From: Flavobacterium tibetense
GTDB taxonomy: Bacteria > Bacteroidota > Bacteroidia > Flavobacteriales > Flavobacteriaceae
Length of the DNA: 64,000 nt
Assembly (NCBI RefSeq): GCF_003293845.1
Contig: NZ_QLST01000004.1
Coordinates: 62,001 to 126,000 of the forward strand
Direction of reading: 5' to 3'
In this document: in pieces, positions 1 to 8,795 of the stretch
Layout: each line of letters starts with the position of its first letter
Position numbering within the stretch: the first letter of the stretch is position 1
The notes under the pieces: generated by a model
What the model was told of the DNA's origin: nothing
The model's database searches: none
Seen by the model: the letters and a program-made list of their open reading frames with translations, nothing else
Made by a program: the position numbers and the translations under genes

Positions 1-314
1 ATGCTTCCATCCCCATTGATTACTAAAAGTAAACCATTGGTATTACCAACAAAAGTTTTATTCACAACATCAGAACGTGTAATGCAAGTAATCGATTCTG
101 GTTTGAAGCCGTTTATTGCATTAGTTTGACTTAAGTTTCCAGTTGTTGTGTTTTTTGAGAAAACGCTATTTTCGGTAGCCGCATAGACATTGGTACTTCC
201 ATTAGTTACATCAACAATTTCATTGTACGAAAAATAACTTTTCCACAATTGATTGTTTTGTTGGGCAAACAATTGAAAGTTAATAAGGAGTAAAAGCCAA
301 ATATATCGTTTCAT
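1..314 (-). CDS. PorZ-like two-component-regulator propeller protein, N-terminal part only
   Basis: The reading frame starts at 314 and runs off the left edge, so about 104 residues are visible. They begin with a signal peptide (MKRYIWLLLLINFQLFAQ) followed by LWKSYFSYNEIVDV and propeller-blade-like repeats (VYAATENSVFSKN, FVGNTNGLLLV). This N-terminus matches what I know of PorZ, a periplasmic or surface beta-propeller protein of the type IX secretion system that helps attach cargo to A-type LPS. A TATATTTG box lies 15 nt upstream. The family call rests on a short N-terminal piece, and the C-terminal sorting domain cannot be seen. Confidence 0.65.
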   Translation of the reverse strand, partial: MKRYIWLLLLINFQLFAQQNNQLWKSYFSYNEIVDVTNGSTNVYAATENSVFSKNTTTGNLSQTNAINGFKPESITCITRSDVVNKTFVGNTNGLLLVINGDGS

Positions 315-329
315 TCTAGCAATTTAATA

Positions 330-337
330 CAAATATA
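330..337 (-). promoter_or_regulatory. -7 promoter element (TATATTTG) of the PorZ-like gene
   Basis: An exact match to the Bacteroidetes -7 consensus TAnnTTTG on the minus strand, 15 nt upstream of the start at 314. No good -33 TTG was found. Confidence 0.5.
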
Positions 338-376
338 GTATAAACGTAAGAATTCTGTATTTATGCTATTGAAATA

Positions 377-408
377 AAAAAAGTCCATTCAACTGAATGG
401 ACTTTTAA
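377..408 (-). terminator. Intrinsic terminator of gdhA
   Basis: AAAGTCCATTCA pairs with TGAATGGACTTT around an AC centre, and on the minus strand the stem is followed by a T-run. It lies about 20 nt beyond the gdhA stop and could also act on plus-strand transcripts. Confidence 0.75.
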
Positions 409-428
409 AATATTTGGATATGATTGTA

Positions 429-1772
429 TTAAACTACGCCTTGAGCCAACATAGCGTCAGCAACTTTTACGAATCCAGCGATGTTAGCACCTTTAACATA
501 GTTTACATAGCCATCTTCTTCTGTTCCGTATTTTTTACATTGGCTGTGAATACCAACCATAATATCTTTTAAACGAGCATCAACCTCTTCGCTTGTCCAA
601 TTTAAACGGATAGAGTTTTGTGTCATTTCTAAACCTGAAGCGGCAACACCACCAGCATTTGCAGCTTTACCTGGTGCAAATAATACTTTTGCATCAAGGA
701 ATAATTTAATTGCATCTAGGGTACAAGGCATGTTTGCTGCTTCAGTAACACACATAACGCCATTAGCAATAAGTTTTTGAGCGTCATCTGCATTTAATTC
801 ATTTTGAGTTGCACATGGAATAGCGATATCTACTTTAGCTTCCCAAGGACTTTTTCCTTTGTGGAATACTGCATTTGGGTATCTTTCAACATAAGTTTCC
901 GCTTTATTGCTGCCACTTGCTCTCATTTCAAGCATGTATTCGATTTTGTCTCCAGAAATTCCGTCTGCATCATAAATGTATCCGTCAGGACCAGAAATTG
1001 TAACTAATTTTCCACCTAATTCGTTTACTTTTAAAGCAACACCCCAAGCAACGTTACCAAAACCTGAGATTGCTACTGTTTTTCCTTCGATTTTTTCGCC
1101 TCTAGTTCTCAACATTTGCTCAGTGAAATAAACAACACCATAACCAGTAGCTTCTGGACGAATTAATGAACCACCGTAAGCTAAACCTTTTCCAGTTAAA
1201 ACTCCAGTGAATTCATTGCGAATTCTTTTGTATTGTCCGAACATGTAACCAATTTCTCTTGCTCCAACTCCAATGTCTCCAGCAGGAACGTCTAGGTCTG
1301 GGCCAATATGACGACATAATTCTGTCATGAAAGATTGACAAAAACGCATAATCTCACCATCCGATTTCCCTTGTGGGTCAAAATCAGAACCACCTTTACC
1401 ACCACCCATTGGAAGTGTAGTTAAGCTGTTTTTAAACACTTGCTCAAAAGCTAAGAATTTAAGAACAGATAAATTTACTGTATTATGAAAACGGATACCG
1501 CCTTTATATGGTCCAATAGCTGAGTTCATTTGAATTCGGAAACCTCTGTTTACTTGAATTTCTCCTTTATCATCAACCCAAGGTACTCTAAAAATGATTG
1601 AACGCTCTGGCTCAGACATTCTTAATAACAGATTTTTTCCGTCATATTTTTTTTGTTCGGCAATAAAAGGAATTACTGTTTCAGCAAATTCTTTAACTGC
1701 TTGTAAAAATTCAGGTTCATTTGGATTTTTGGCTTCTACTTCCGCCATAAAATCTTTAATTTTTTGTTCCAT
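429..1772 (-). CDS. gdhA: NADP-type glutamate dehydrogenase
   Basis: A 447-residue hexameric-type glutamate dehydrogenase, interconverting 2-oxoglutarate plus ammonium and glutamate in the cytoplasm. The substrate-binding region GPYKGGIRFH (about residues 87-96) and the catalytic-lysine motif PMGGGKGG (K126) are intact. The dinucleotide-binding glycine motif SGFGNVAWG lies in the second half. Length is usual for the roughly 445-450 residue bacterial class. The gene stands alone between its own promoter and a strong terminator. Its 5' leader holds a perfect 10-bp tandem repeat (AAATCAATTT at 1781-1800). I favour NADPH specificity from the family resemblance, not from a diagnostic residue. Confidence 0.95.
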   Translation of the reverse strand: MEQKIKDFMAEVEAKNPNEPEFLQAVKEFAETVIPFIAEQKKYDGKNLLLRMSEPERSIIFRVPWVDDKGEIQVNRGFRIQMNSAIGPYKGGIRFHNTVNLSVLKFLAFEQVFKNSLTTLPMGGGKGGSDFDPQGKSDGEIMRFCQSFMTELCRHIGPDLDVPAGDIGVGAREIGYMFGQYKRIRNEFTGVLTGKGLAYGGSLIRPEATGYGVVYFTEQMLRTRGEKIEGKTVAISGFGNVAWGVALKVNELGGKLVTISGPDGYIYDADGISGDKIEYMLEMRASGSNKAETYVERYPNAVFHKGKSPWEAKVDIAIPCATQNELNADDAQKLIANGVMCVTEAANMPCTLDAIKLFLDAKVLFAPGKAANAGGVAASGLEMTQNSIRLNWTSEEVDARLKDIMVGIHSQCKKYGTEEDGYVNYVKGANIAGFVKVADAMLAQGVV

Positions 1773-1840
1773 GTTGTATTAAATCAATTTAAATCAATTT
1801 ATATTTTTTGTGTTTAACAGAACTTATTAGTTAAACTCGA

Positions 1841-1848
1841 CAAATATA
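1841..1848 (-). promoter_or_regulatory. -7 promoter element (TATATTTG) of gdhA
   Basis: An exact TAnnTTTG on the minus strand, giving a leader of about 65 nt before the gdhA start at 1772. The leader carries the AAATCAATTT direct repeat. Confidence 0.5.
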
Positions 1849-1981
1849 CATTTAAAAAAATCATGGTAAATTTATTTTACAAAAAAATTAAGATTTAACA
1901 TTATTTTCAGGCGTTTTGAAAATTTTAAGATTTTTTAAACAAGAAAATTGATATTTTTTTTTAATCTGAACTTTGTTTTTA

Positions 1982-1989
1982 TATATTTG
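1982..1989 (+). promoter_or_regulatory. -7 promoter element (TATATTTG) of the THC0290_0291-like gene
   Basis: An exact TAnnTTTG 24 nt before the ATG at 2014. It lies downstream of the longer possible start at 1948 and therefore supports the shorter protein. Confidence 0.55.
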
Positions 1990-2013
1990 TCCGATAATAG
2001 AAAAATTTTAGCA

Positions 2014-2793
2014 ATGACTAAAAAATTAAAACACCTTATCTTATTGCTTATTTTAGCTCCATTTACTATGCAGGCTCAATTTGGGTTTTCGCATGAAGTA
2101 GGTGCCTTTATGGGCGGTGTGGCTTTTCAGTCTGACTTTGGAGTACGTGGCAATTTTGAAACAAATGCAGGAAATACAGGTATTGGTATAGGTTTAGTTC
2201 ACTATATGAACTTTTCGTACCGAGCAGAATGTAACTGTTATACTGCGGACACTTATTTTAATGACCACTTTAAATTGCGTTCTGAACTTTCTTACAATAG
2301 TACCAAGTTAGAACATTTTGGAGAATGGGTTGAAAAAGAATCTATTTACGGAGAGCAATTAAGAGCTATGAAAGGTGAAGCTAAAGTTACTGACATCGGT
2401 ATGCAATTAGAATTCTTCCCTTGGAGTATTCGTGAATTTACTGCTTCACAGGGTGGCTGGGCTCCTTTTGTTGGTTTAGGTGCACACTATTCTTTTTTTC
2501 AAAACAACACCTATTCTGAATTAGGACCATTAGGAACTCCATTAACTACTTATCCAAGGTATTTACCTGATGGATACATGTCTGGTTCTGGAAGTACTTG
2601 GTCAGTGGTTTCTTCTGTAGGAACTCGTTATAAACTTACTGAATTATCTGATTTATTTGTAGAGTTTAGATGGCAATATTATTTTTCAGACTGGGTTGAC
2701 GGATTAAGAAAAGATCCTGAAATTTATACAGAAAACAAAGCAAATGATTGGAACTTTTGGTTTCACTTTGGTTACATCTACTATTTAGATTAA
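2014..2793 (+). CDS. Secreted/outer-membrane protein, THC0290_0291 family
   Basis: Starting at 2014 the protein has 259 residues and a clean signal peptide (MTKKLKHLILLLILAPFTMQAQ). The earlier in-frame start at 1948 would add a stretch whose DNA contains the promoter box, so I reject it. The mature part is rich in aromatic residues and glycine with alternating strands (VGLGAHYSFFQNN, FVEFRWQYYFSDW, FWFHFGYIYYLD) and ends in an aromatic-rich strand, as expected of an outer-membrane beta-barrel. It resembles the flavobacterial THC0290_0291 family, whose function is unknown to me. A strong shared terminator separates it from the convergent PLP-enzyme gene. Confidence 0.75.
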   Translation: MTKKLKHLILLLILAPFTMQAQFGFSHEVGAFMGGVAFQSDFGVRGNFETNAGNTGIGIGLVHYMNFSYRAECNCYTADTYFNDHFKLRSELSYNSTKLEHFGEWVEKESIYGEQLRAMKGEAKVTDIGMQLEFFPWSIREFTASQGGWAPFVGLGAHYSFFQNNTYSELGPLGTPLTTYPRYLPDGYMSGSGSTWSVVSSVGTRYKLTELSDLFVEFRWQYYFSDWVDGLRKDPEIYTENKANDWNFWFHFGYIYYLD

Positions 2794-2810
2794 TTAGAAA
2801 TTACAACAAT

Positions 2811-2846
2811 AAAAAAATCCCGATTGCTAGCAATCGGGATTTTTTG
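2811..2846. terminator. Bidirectional terminator
   Basis: ATCCCGATTG and CAATCGGGAT form a 10-bp perfect stem around CTAG, with an A-run on the left and a T-run on the right. It serves the convergent genes ending at 2793 and 2861. Confidence 0.85.
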
Positions 2847-2860
2847 TTTTTAATAGTTTT

Positions 2861-4006
2861 TTATTTTAAGGCTTGTTCTAAATCTGCTAGTAAATCGTCG
2901 ATGTCTTCTATTCCAACACTTAATCGAACCAAATCATCTGTTATACCAATTTCAGCTCTTTTTTCAGCAGGAACTGAAGCATGAGTCATTAAAGCTGGGT
3001 GGTTTGCAAGTGATTCTACACCACCAAGTGATTCAGCCAATGTAAATACTTTTACTTTTTCTAAAAACGATTTGGCACTTTCCAGTTTTCCAGTTTTAAA
3101 CGTAAAGGTTACCATTCCTCCAAAACCACCTATCATTTGTTTTTTGGCAATTTCAAAATGCGGATGCGATGCTAAACCTGGATAATATACTCTTTCAATT
3201 GCAGGATGTTGGTTTAAATATTCCGCAACTTTCATTCCGTTTTCGCAATGACGTTGTACTCTTAAATGCAACGTTTTGATCCCTCTTAAAACTAAGAAAC
3301 TATCTAATGGACCTAAAGTTCCACCTGTTGCAAATTGAGCAAAATGTAATTTTTCGCCTAATTCAACATCTTTAACAATTAAGGCACCAGCAATAACATC
3401 GGAATGTCCACCTAAATATTTTGTTGCCGAATGCATCACAATATCCGCTCCTAAATCTAGTGGTTTTTGTAAATAAGGTGTTGCAAACGTGTTGTCAACC
3501 GCAAAAAGAATGTTGTGTTTTTTAGTAATTTTAGCAATTTCAGCAATATCTGCTAACTTCATTAATGGGTTTGTTGGTGTTTCAACCCAAACCAATTTCG
3601 TGTTTTCATTAATTAACGATTCCAATTTTACCAAATCAGTCATATCGATAAAATGAAATTTAATACCGAAATCTTGATAAATTCTTGCAAACATTCTATA
3701 GGTTCCGCCATACAAATCATCCATCGCAATTACTTCGTTGCCTAGTTTTAATAATTTTAGAACAGAATCCGTTGCTGCTAATCCAGAACTAAAAGCCAAA
3801 CCTCTAGTTCCATTTTCAATACTAGCCAAAGCATCTTCTAATGCTGTTCTTGTAGGATTTGCAGCTCTGCTGTATTCGTAATCACCAACAGGCTGACCTG
3901 GAGAAACTTGGGCATAAGTTGAGGTTAAAAATACTGGAGGCATAACGGCTCCTGTTACTTTTTCATAGTGTTGACCACCGTGTATGGTTTTGGTATTAAA
4001 TTTCAT
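2861..4006 (-). CDS. Cystathionine gamma-synthase/lyase family PLP enzyme
   Basis: A 381-residue member of the Cys/Met metabolism PLP-dependent enzyme family. The family signature is present: YSRAANPTR (about 45-53), the SSGLAA loop, VETPTNPLM, DNTFATPY, and the PLP-binding lysine in SATKYLGGHSD (K196). Such enzymes make cystathionine from activated homoserine (MetB) or cleave cystathionine to cysteine (gamma-lyase). These reactions cannot be told apart reliably from sequence, so no symbol is given. The gene has its own promoter box (4027-4034) and terminates at the shared hairpin. Confidence 0.88.
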   Translation of the reverse strand: MKFNTKTIHGGQHYEKVTGAVMPPVFLTSTYAQVSPGQPVGDYEYSRAANPTRTALEDALASIENGTRGLAFSSGLAATDSVLKLLKLGNEVIAMDDLYGGTYRMFARIYQDFGIKFHFIDMTDLVKLESLINENTKLVWVETPTNPLMKLADIAEIAKITKKHNILFAVDNTFATPYLQKPLDLGADIVMHSATKYLGGHSDVIAGALIVKDVELGEKLHFAQFATGGTLGPLDSFLVLRGIKTLHLRVQRHCENGMKVAEYLNQHPAIERVYYPGLASHPHFEIAKKQMIGGFGGMVTFTFKTGKLESAKSFLEKVKVFTLAESLGGVESLANHPALMTHASVPAEKRAEIGITDDLVRLSVGIEDIDDLLADLEQALK

Positions 4007-4026
4007 TATTTCTTAATTTTAAGTTA

Positions 4027-4034
4027 CAAAGGTA
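4027..4034 (-). promoter_or_regulatory. -7 promoter element (TACCTTTG) of the Cys/Met PLP enzyme
   Basis: An exact TAnnTTTG on the minus strand, 20 nt before the start at 4006. Confidence 0.5.
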
Positions 4035-4149
4035 TTAAGTTTGTTTGATTTTTTTTAATTTGCAACAATGTTTACGATGAGTTTTCACAATTAATTAACT
4101 GTTACTAATTAAGTCGGACTTTTTTAAACATTTCTAACCCAAAATTATA

Positions 4150-4854
4150 ATGAAAAAAATACTTGTTGTTGAAGATGAAGCTCATGTGGTTTCCTTTATA
4201 AAAAAAGGATTAACTGAAGAAGGTTTTGAAGTAACTGTAGCTTTCGATGGAAAATCAGGTCTACAAATGGCTATGAAAAACACTTTCGACATCATTGTTT
4301 TGGATATTATGTTGCCCGAAATGAATGGATTAGAAGTCTGTAAAGCCATAAGAGAAGAAAATCCGCAGGTTCCTATTTTATTTTTGACAGCTTTAGGAAC
4401 ATCAGAAAATGTGGTTTTGGGATTAGAGAATGGCGCCGATGATTATTTGGTAAAACCCTTTAAGTTCATAGAATTAGTAGCAAGAATTAAAACCTTAATA
4501 CGAAGAGCAGAAGGAAAACCATTAAAAAAGAAAGAGCGTAAAATTGAAGAAAATTATATTCATACGTTCGGTGATTTAGTGCTAAACGATTACACGAAAA
4601 AAGTAACGCGATCAGAAGAAGAAATTTCACTTACTTCAACCGAATTTAAATTGCTTTTTTATTTCATAAACAACAAAAACAAAGTGCTTTCTAGAACCGA
4701 TATTTTAGAAGCTGTTTGGGGTGTTGATTACGATTTAGGAACTAATGTGGTAGATGTTTACGTAAACTACCTTCGAAAAAAAATTGATACGAATCCAGAT
4801 CAGAAACTATTGCATACCGTAATTGGAATGGGATATGTTTTAAAAGAAGCTTAA
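4150..4854 (+). CDS. OmpR-type response regulator
   Basis: A 234-residue DNA-binding response regulator. The receiver domain has the acidic pair ED (residues 9-10), phosphoacceptor D52 in IIVLDIMLPEMNG, and the conserved lysine in YLVKPF. The C-terminal half is a winged-helix Trans_reg_C domain (LTSTEFKLLFYF, RTDILEAVWG, VDVYVNYLRKKID, HTVIGMGYVL). The histidine kinase gene starts 10 nt downstream, so the two form a cognate pair in one operon. The signal and targets cannot be deduced. A UspA-like gene follows the pair, which hints at stress or envelope sensing, but that is inference only. Confidence 0.93.
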   Translation: MKKILVVEDEAHVVSFIKKGLTEEGFEVTVAFDGKSGLQMAMKNTFDIIVLDIMLPEMNGLEVCKAIREENPQVPILFLTALGTSENVVLGLENGADDYLVKPFKFIELVARIKTLIRRAEGKPLKKKERKIEENYIHTFGDLVLNDYTKKVTRSEEEISLTSTEFKLLFYFINNKNKVLSRTDILEAVWGVDYDLGTNVVDVYVNYLRKKIDTNPDQKLLHTVIGMGYVLKEA

Positions 4855-4864
4855 AAGAGACGCC

Positions 4865-6247
4865 ATGCCAATCAAAACCATGAAAAGACAATCGAGAACC
4901 ATTTTGTTACTATTAATTCCTTTTTTAATAGTGATTTTCTCGTTTAGTATTTTCATTTATTATTCGGTTTCCAATTATTCAGAGAATTATTTCTTTAAAC
5001 TTCTAGAAGCCAGAGCTTTTAAAGTTGCCAAAGAACAATTAGACAATGAAGAAGTTGTAGATAGAAATGTACTTGATAAACTTAGTTTTTCTGAAAAGTT
5101 ACCTCACGAAAAAGATTTTTTTATTCCAATTGATGACGCAATCGATCTAACGTTTGAAGCCCAAAGAATTGGAATCCCGGAAAACTTTTTAAGAAATGTA
5201 GTTAAAAACAATAGTGACGAATATGTTTCTGAGCGTTACCTTTATAAAGGAATTAATTACCAATCCAAATCTGGAAAATTTATTGTTATTACCGCAGCTG
5301 AAAATTACTTCCAACTCAATCAAGCGGAAAATTTAATTCAAACCTTATTATTTGCAATTGTAGCTTCAATCTTACTGCTTTTGTACATTGCGTTATATTT
5401 CTCTAAAAATATTTTCAAGCCCATTTCTATTATAACAGAACAAGTAAAAGAAATTAGCTCTGAAAATTTGCATTTACGTCTGAAAGATACCAATCGTAGT
5501 GATGAACTAAACGAACTAGCAAGCACATTCAACGATATGCTTGATCGTATTGAAACTTCTTTTGAAACCCAAAACAACTTTATTAGCAATGCTTCTCACG
5601 AATTACGAACGCCATTAACCGCAATTATTGGCGAGGCCGATGTGGCACTTTCAAAACCAAGAAAACCCGAAGATTACATCGAATCACTTTATATTATTCT
5701 GCATGAAGCTGAAAAATTAGATAATAAAACCAAAGCACTATTGTTTCTGGCACAAACGGGTTTCAATGGAAAGGTGCAGAAATTCGATAAAGTTCGAATT
5801 GACCAATTACTTTGGGATGTAAAAGAAAACTTAGAAAGTTTAAATGCTAAAAATAAAATTCATTTGGACATGGAATTACTTCCAGAAAATCCAATGAAAT
5901 TAAAAGTAAACGGAAATCAACAACTTCTTCATTTGGCTTTCAGTAATATTATTAGCAACGGTTGCAAATATTCCGATTATGATACGGTTGTAGTTTCTAT
6001 TGGCGCTTCTGACGATTTTGTTTATGTAGTAATACGAGACAAAGGGATTGGAATTCCCGAAAATGAAATCAAGTACATTTACGATCCGTTTTTTAGGGCT
6101 TCTAATACCAAAAACTATGAAGGTTACGGAATTGGTTTACCACTAACTAGAAATATTATCAGAATGCATAACGGTAAAATGATGGTTACGTCTCTAGAAA
6201 ATCAAGGAACAACTGTTCAAATTACGTTACCTGTTTGGCAACCTTAA
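4865..6247 (+). CDS. HAMP-domain sensor histidine kinase
   Basis: A 460-residue inner-membrane sensor kinase. The first membrane segment spans about residues 12-33. A periplasmic sensor of about 120 residues follows, then a second segment at about 160-179. HAMP comes next (FKPISIITEQV, about 184-230), then the HisKA motif NASHELRTPLTA with phospho-acceptor H245. HATPase_c carries N, G1 and G2 boxes (NIISNGCKYSDYD, RDKGIGIPENE, GYGIGLPLTRNI). It should phosphorylate the regulator encoded 10 nt upstream. An in-frame ATG five codons later is a possible alternative start. Confidence 0.92.
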   Translation: MPIKTMKRQSRTILLLLIPFLIVIFSFSIFIYYSVSNYSENYFFKLLEARAFKVAKEQLDNEEVVDRNVLDKLSFSEKLPHEKDFFIPIDDAIDLTFEAQRIGIPENFLRNVVKNNSDEYVSERYLYKGINYQSKSGKFIVITAAENYFQLNQAENLIQTLLFAIVASILLLLYIALYFSKNIFKPISIITEQVKEISSENLHLRLKDTNRSDELNELASTFNDMLDRIETSFETQNNFISNASHELRTPLTAIIGEADVALSKPRKPEDYIESLYIILHEAEKLDNKTKALLFLAQTGFNGKVQKFDKVRIDQLLWDVKENLESLNAKNKIHLDMELLPENPMKLKVNGNQQLLHLAFSNIISNGCKYSDYDTVVVSIGASDDFVYVVIRDKGIGIPENEIKYIYDPFFRASNTKNYEGYGIGLPLTRNIIRMHNGKMMVTSLENQGTTVQITLPVWQP

Positions 6248-6387
6248 AGTTAGTAAAAGTGCTGATTTTCAGAATTTTTAAAGGTTTTTAACTTAAAATT
6301 AGGCTTTTCTAATCTCATTTTAATCTAGAAAGGCAAATTTTAATAACATTCTAATCCTAGATTTAAACCGCTCTAATTTCCTGACTC

Positions 6388-6395
6388 TAATTTTG
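6388..6395 (+). promoter_or_regulatory. -7 promoter element (TAATTTTG) of the UspA-like gene
   Basis: An exact TAnnTTTG. Upstream, TTTAATCTAG (6319-6328) and CTAGATTTAAA (6357-6367) form an imperfect inverted repeat that could be an operator. The intervening A/T-rich DNA repeats TCTAAT several times. Confidence 0.45.
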
Positions 6396-6422
6396 TAGTG
6401 TAATCTAAAAATGATTAATGCT

Positions 6423-6920
6423 ATGAAAAAAACCATTTTAATTCCAACAGATTTTACCGTACAATCGCTAAACGTTTTAAAGACAGTTTTGGCTAATAAC
6501 ACAACTAATTTACAATTTGACATTGTTCTTTTACACGGTGTGAGCTTAAGCGATTCTATTAGAGATTTATTGTTTTATTCCAAAGCCAAACAAATTGCTA
6601 GTTTGACTAATCCAGAATTTGAAGAAGCTTTTGAAGTAATTAAAAACAAGTTTGATTCTCAGATTAATTCCATGCGAATTGATTTGTTTACAGGATACAA
6701 TCAAGCGGCTTTTAACAATTATTTAGAAGGTAATAGAGTAGAACAAATTGTAATGACCAATCAGAAATTGCGTTTAACCAATTCTAAAAGCTTCAATTTA
6801 GAAACCTTCATTGAAAAAAGTAATGTAGACGTATTTGTAATCAACGCTGGTGAAGTTGCCACACTTCCTGAAAAAGGAAAACTTGCCGAAGTGTTTTTCA
6901 ACCACGCACAGGTTGGATAA
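6423..6920 (+). CDS. UspA-like universal stress domain protein
   Basis: Beginning at 6423 the protein starts MKKTILIPTDFTVQSLNVLK, the usual N-terminal strand and helix of the universal stress fold, giving 165 residues. A start four codons earlier (6411) is possible. The fold continues with IVLLHGVSLS and closes with VDVFVINAG. The C-terminal G-2X-G-9X-G ATP-binding motif is not evident, so it is probably a divergent, non-ATP-binding member. The last segment, after about residue 150, is an unusual tail. It follows the two-component pair but has its own promoter. Confidence 0.6.
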   Translation: MKKTILIPTDFTVQSLNVLKTVLANNTTNLQFDIVLLHGVSLSDSIRDLLFYSKAKQIASLTNPEFEEAFEVIKNKFDSQINSMRIDLFTGYNQAAFNNYLEGNRVEQIVMTNQKLRLTNSKSFNLETFIEKSNVDVFVINAGEVATLPEKGKLAEVFFNHAQVG

Positions 6921-6930
6921 AAAACGAAAC

Positions 6931-7392
6931 ATGAAAGTTTGGTTCAAATATTTGGCTTTTTTTGGTATTGGTTTACTGGTATTCTTAACGCTTCTAAGTG
7001 TGGCAAAAAATCCGGAACTCATTATTGAAGGAGAATGGAATGAATTAGCTTGGGAATACGAAAAAGTGGATAAAAAAGATTCCGTACACAATGAATATGA
7101 AGGAATTTCCAATTATGTAAAAGAGACTATTGGTCAAGATTTAGTTATTCATAAAGCTGAAAAATGGCAGTTTTTACCCAATGGAATTTTATTGCTTAAA
7201 GGTGAAGATTATACCAAAGAAGTAAACTGGTGCATGAAAGGAAGAGGAAATATTTTAGAAATAAAATATGACGACAATAGTGTAGAGCACTACAACTTAA
7301 CAGAACTATCAGACGATAAACTGATTTTAAATTTCGACACGGATACACACACGCGAGGAATTGCTCGCCTAACATTTGAAAAAATAAATTAA
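6931..7392 (+). CDS. Membrane-anchored hypothetical protein, lipocalin-like size
   Basis: I chose the ATG at 6931 because it starts a single membrane or signal segment (MKVWFKYLAFFGIGLLVFLTLL) just after the previous stop at 6920. A longer frame from 6850 would overlap the UspA-like gene in another frame. The 153-residue product has an extracytoplasmic domain with repeated charged strands (IIEGEWNELAWEYEK, KWQFLPNGILLLKG, LTELSDDKLILNFD). This suggests a small beta-rich, lipocalin-like fold, but I do not recognise a family. It ends 1 nt before the next gene, so the two are very likely cotranscribed. Confidence 0.75.
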   Translation: MKVWFKYLAFFGIGLLVFLTLLSVAKNPELIIEGEWNELAWEYEKVDKKDSVHNEYEGISNYVKETIGQDLVIHKAEKWQFLPNGILLLKGEDYTKEVNWCMKGRGNILEIKYDDNSVEHYNLTELSDDKLILNFDTDTHTRGIARLTFEKIN

Positions 7393-7393
7393 T

Positions 7394-8197
7394 ATGCTAA
7401 GAAAATATAGTAATAGTCGATCACTTTCCGACAATATTAAGCTCGGAACACTAACTGCATTTACCGCAGGAATGGTGAATATTGGGTCGCTATTGTTGTT
7501 CTTTTCTTTTTCATCTAACGTTACGGGGCATTATGCTATTTTGGCTGCAGAAATTGTAAAAGGAAATTTCTACCAAATTGCCGTAGTTTTTTCATGGATT
7601 TTCTTGTTTTTCTTTGGAAGTTTTACTTCTAATTTAATGGTCATTCATTTCAACAAGAAAAACACGTATTTTGCTCATGCTTTGCCATTAATTTTGGAAA
7701 TACTTTGTTTGTTAACCGTTGGAATTTACGGTCAATATTTCTACAAGGAAACATTAGTAGAAACCGAATTGCTTTTAGCACTAATGTTATTTGCCATGGG
7801 TTTACAAAACGGATTAACCGCAAGTATTTCAAATTTTACAGTTAAAACAACACACTTAACCGGAACTACAACCGATTTAGGAATATTGTTTTCCATGTTC
7901 ACAAAAGCCGAATACCGAAACAATCCAGCATTAGTTGACAAGGCAAAATTATTGTTGTCAATTGCAATTTCGTATGTAGCTGGAGCTGTAATTGCCGGTT
8001 TTACTTATATGTTTTTGGGTTTCAAAATGTTCTACGTGGTGAGTGGTATTTTGGTGGTAATCATTTTTTATGACTTGTCTAAAATTCGAATCAAAAAATA
8101 CCTCAAATACAAAAGAGCGGCCAATTTTACCATAGAAAATGTAAAAGGATACATAAAAATTGAAAAAGAAGAAAAAGAAGAATCAATAGCTTCCTAA
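7394..8197 (+). CDS. YoaK/DUF1275-family membrane protein
   Basis: A 267-residue integral membrane protein with about six hydrophobic segments. The DUF1275 hallmarks are TAFTAGMVNIGSL near the N-terminus, SSNVTGHY, MGLQNGLTASISN and TTHLTGTTTDLG. The family is a group of transporter-like membrane proteins of unknown substrate. A hydrophilic tail of about 35 residues follows the last segment and ends in a Lys/Glu-rich stretch. The start codon lies 1 nt after the stop of the upstream gene, and a good terminator follows, so the operon ends here. Confidence 0.85.
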   Translation: MLRKYSNSRSLSDNIKLGTLTAFTAGMVNIGSLLLFFSFSSNVTGHYAILAAEIVKGNFYQIAVVFSWIFLFFFGSFTSNLMVIHFNKKNTYFAHALPLILEILCLLTVGIYGQYFYKETLVETELLLALMLFAMGLQNGLTASISNFTVKTTHLTGTTTDLGILFSMFTKAEYRNNPALVDKAKLLLSIAISYVAGAVIAGFTYMFLGFKMFYVVSGILVVIIFYDLSKIRIKKYLKYKRAANFTIENVKGYIKIEKEEKEESIAS

Positions 8198-8216
8198 AAA
8201 ATGTTTTTTGTTTTTT

Positions 8217-8254
8217 AAAAGCCGAATCATCGTATTTATAGATGTTCGGCTTTT
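8217..8254. terminator. Bidirectional terminator
   Basis: AAAAGCCGAA pairs with TTCGGCTTTT, extended inward by CATC/GATG after a one-base bulge. It lies between the convergent DUF1275 and DinB-family genes. Confidence 0.75.
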
Positions 8255-8258
8255 TAAT

Positions 8259-8714
8259 TTAAAGGTATTTCTTAATCGTCATCATGATTCCCAAATGAAT
8301 TCCTTCATGATAATTGTTAAATTCCATTGCTTCTTTCAATGTGCCTAAATAAAAACCAGTTTTGGTTTGATACGGATGAAATTCTTTGAAAACTCCAGAT
8401 TCAAAATCGACCTTAGTTTTTTTAACCATTTCTGATAGTAATTTCTTGATTTCATCTACTTCAATTTGTGAAGTTTTTCCATTTGGTCGTGAACCATTTT
8501 GGTATTTTTCAAAAAGGGAATCTGAAATATGCATCGGCAAGCCCGATAAAGCATAAACCAATTTTTGCTGCGAAACAATAATGTGACCAATGTTCCAAAT
8601 TAAATTATTACTCATTCCTTCTGGAATTGTATTCAATTGTTCTAATGAGTAATTGTCTAAAAAAGTTTGATATAATCCGCGGCTGGTTTCCCAAATTCTG
8701 AAAGTTGCTTCCAT
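8259..8714 (-). CDS. DinB-like four-helix metal-binding protein
   Basis: A 151-residue protein of the DinB/YfiT-like superfamily of four-helix bundles with a three-histidine metal site. Candidate ligands are the histidine in IWNIGHIIVSQQ (about H48) and the pair in EFNNYHEGIHLGIM near the C-terminus, spaced HxxxH as usual. Many members are thiol transferases or uncharacterised. The gene is not the polymerase dinB. It is a single gene divergent from the ArsC-like gene. Confidence 0.82.
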   Translation of the reverse strand: MEATFRIWETSRGLYQTFLDNYSLEQLNTIPEGMSNNLIWNIGHIIVSQQKLVYALSGLPMHISDSLFEKYQNGSRPNGKTSQIEVDEIKKLLSEMVKKTKVDFESGVFKEFHPYQTKTGFYLGTLKEAMEFNNYHEGIHLGIMMTIKKYL

Positions 8715-8762
8715 TACTTAATTTTTTTATAAAATTACTGATTTTTAGAATTCAAAAGGCTG

Positions 8763-8770
8763 TATTTTTG
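8763..8770 (+). promoter_or_regulatory. -7 promoter element (TATTTTTG) of the ArsC-like gene
   Basis: An exact TAnnTTTG 25 nt before the start at 8796. Confidence 0.5.
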
Positions 8771-8795
8771 TCACAGAAAATATAAAATAAATGCA

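Noticed and set aside
6798..7112. 104-residue minus-strand frame across the UspA-like and membrane-protein genes
   Set aside because: Overlaps two genes whose starts and stops fit closely; composition is not protein-like.
8259..8714. Second DNA polymerase IV (name DinB)
   Set aside because: The DinB four-helix family shares only the name with the polymerase. This gene has the His-metal bundle pattern and no polymerase motifs.
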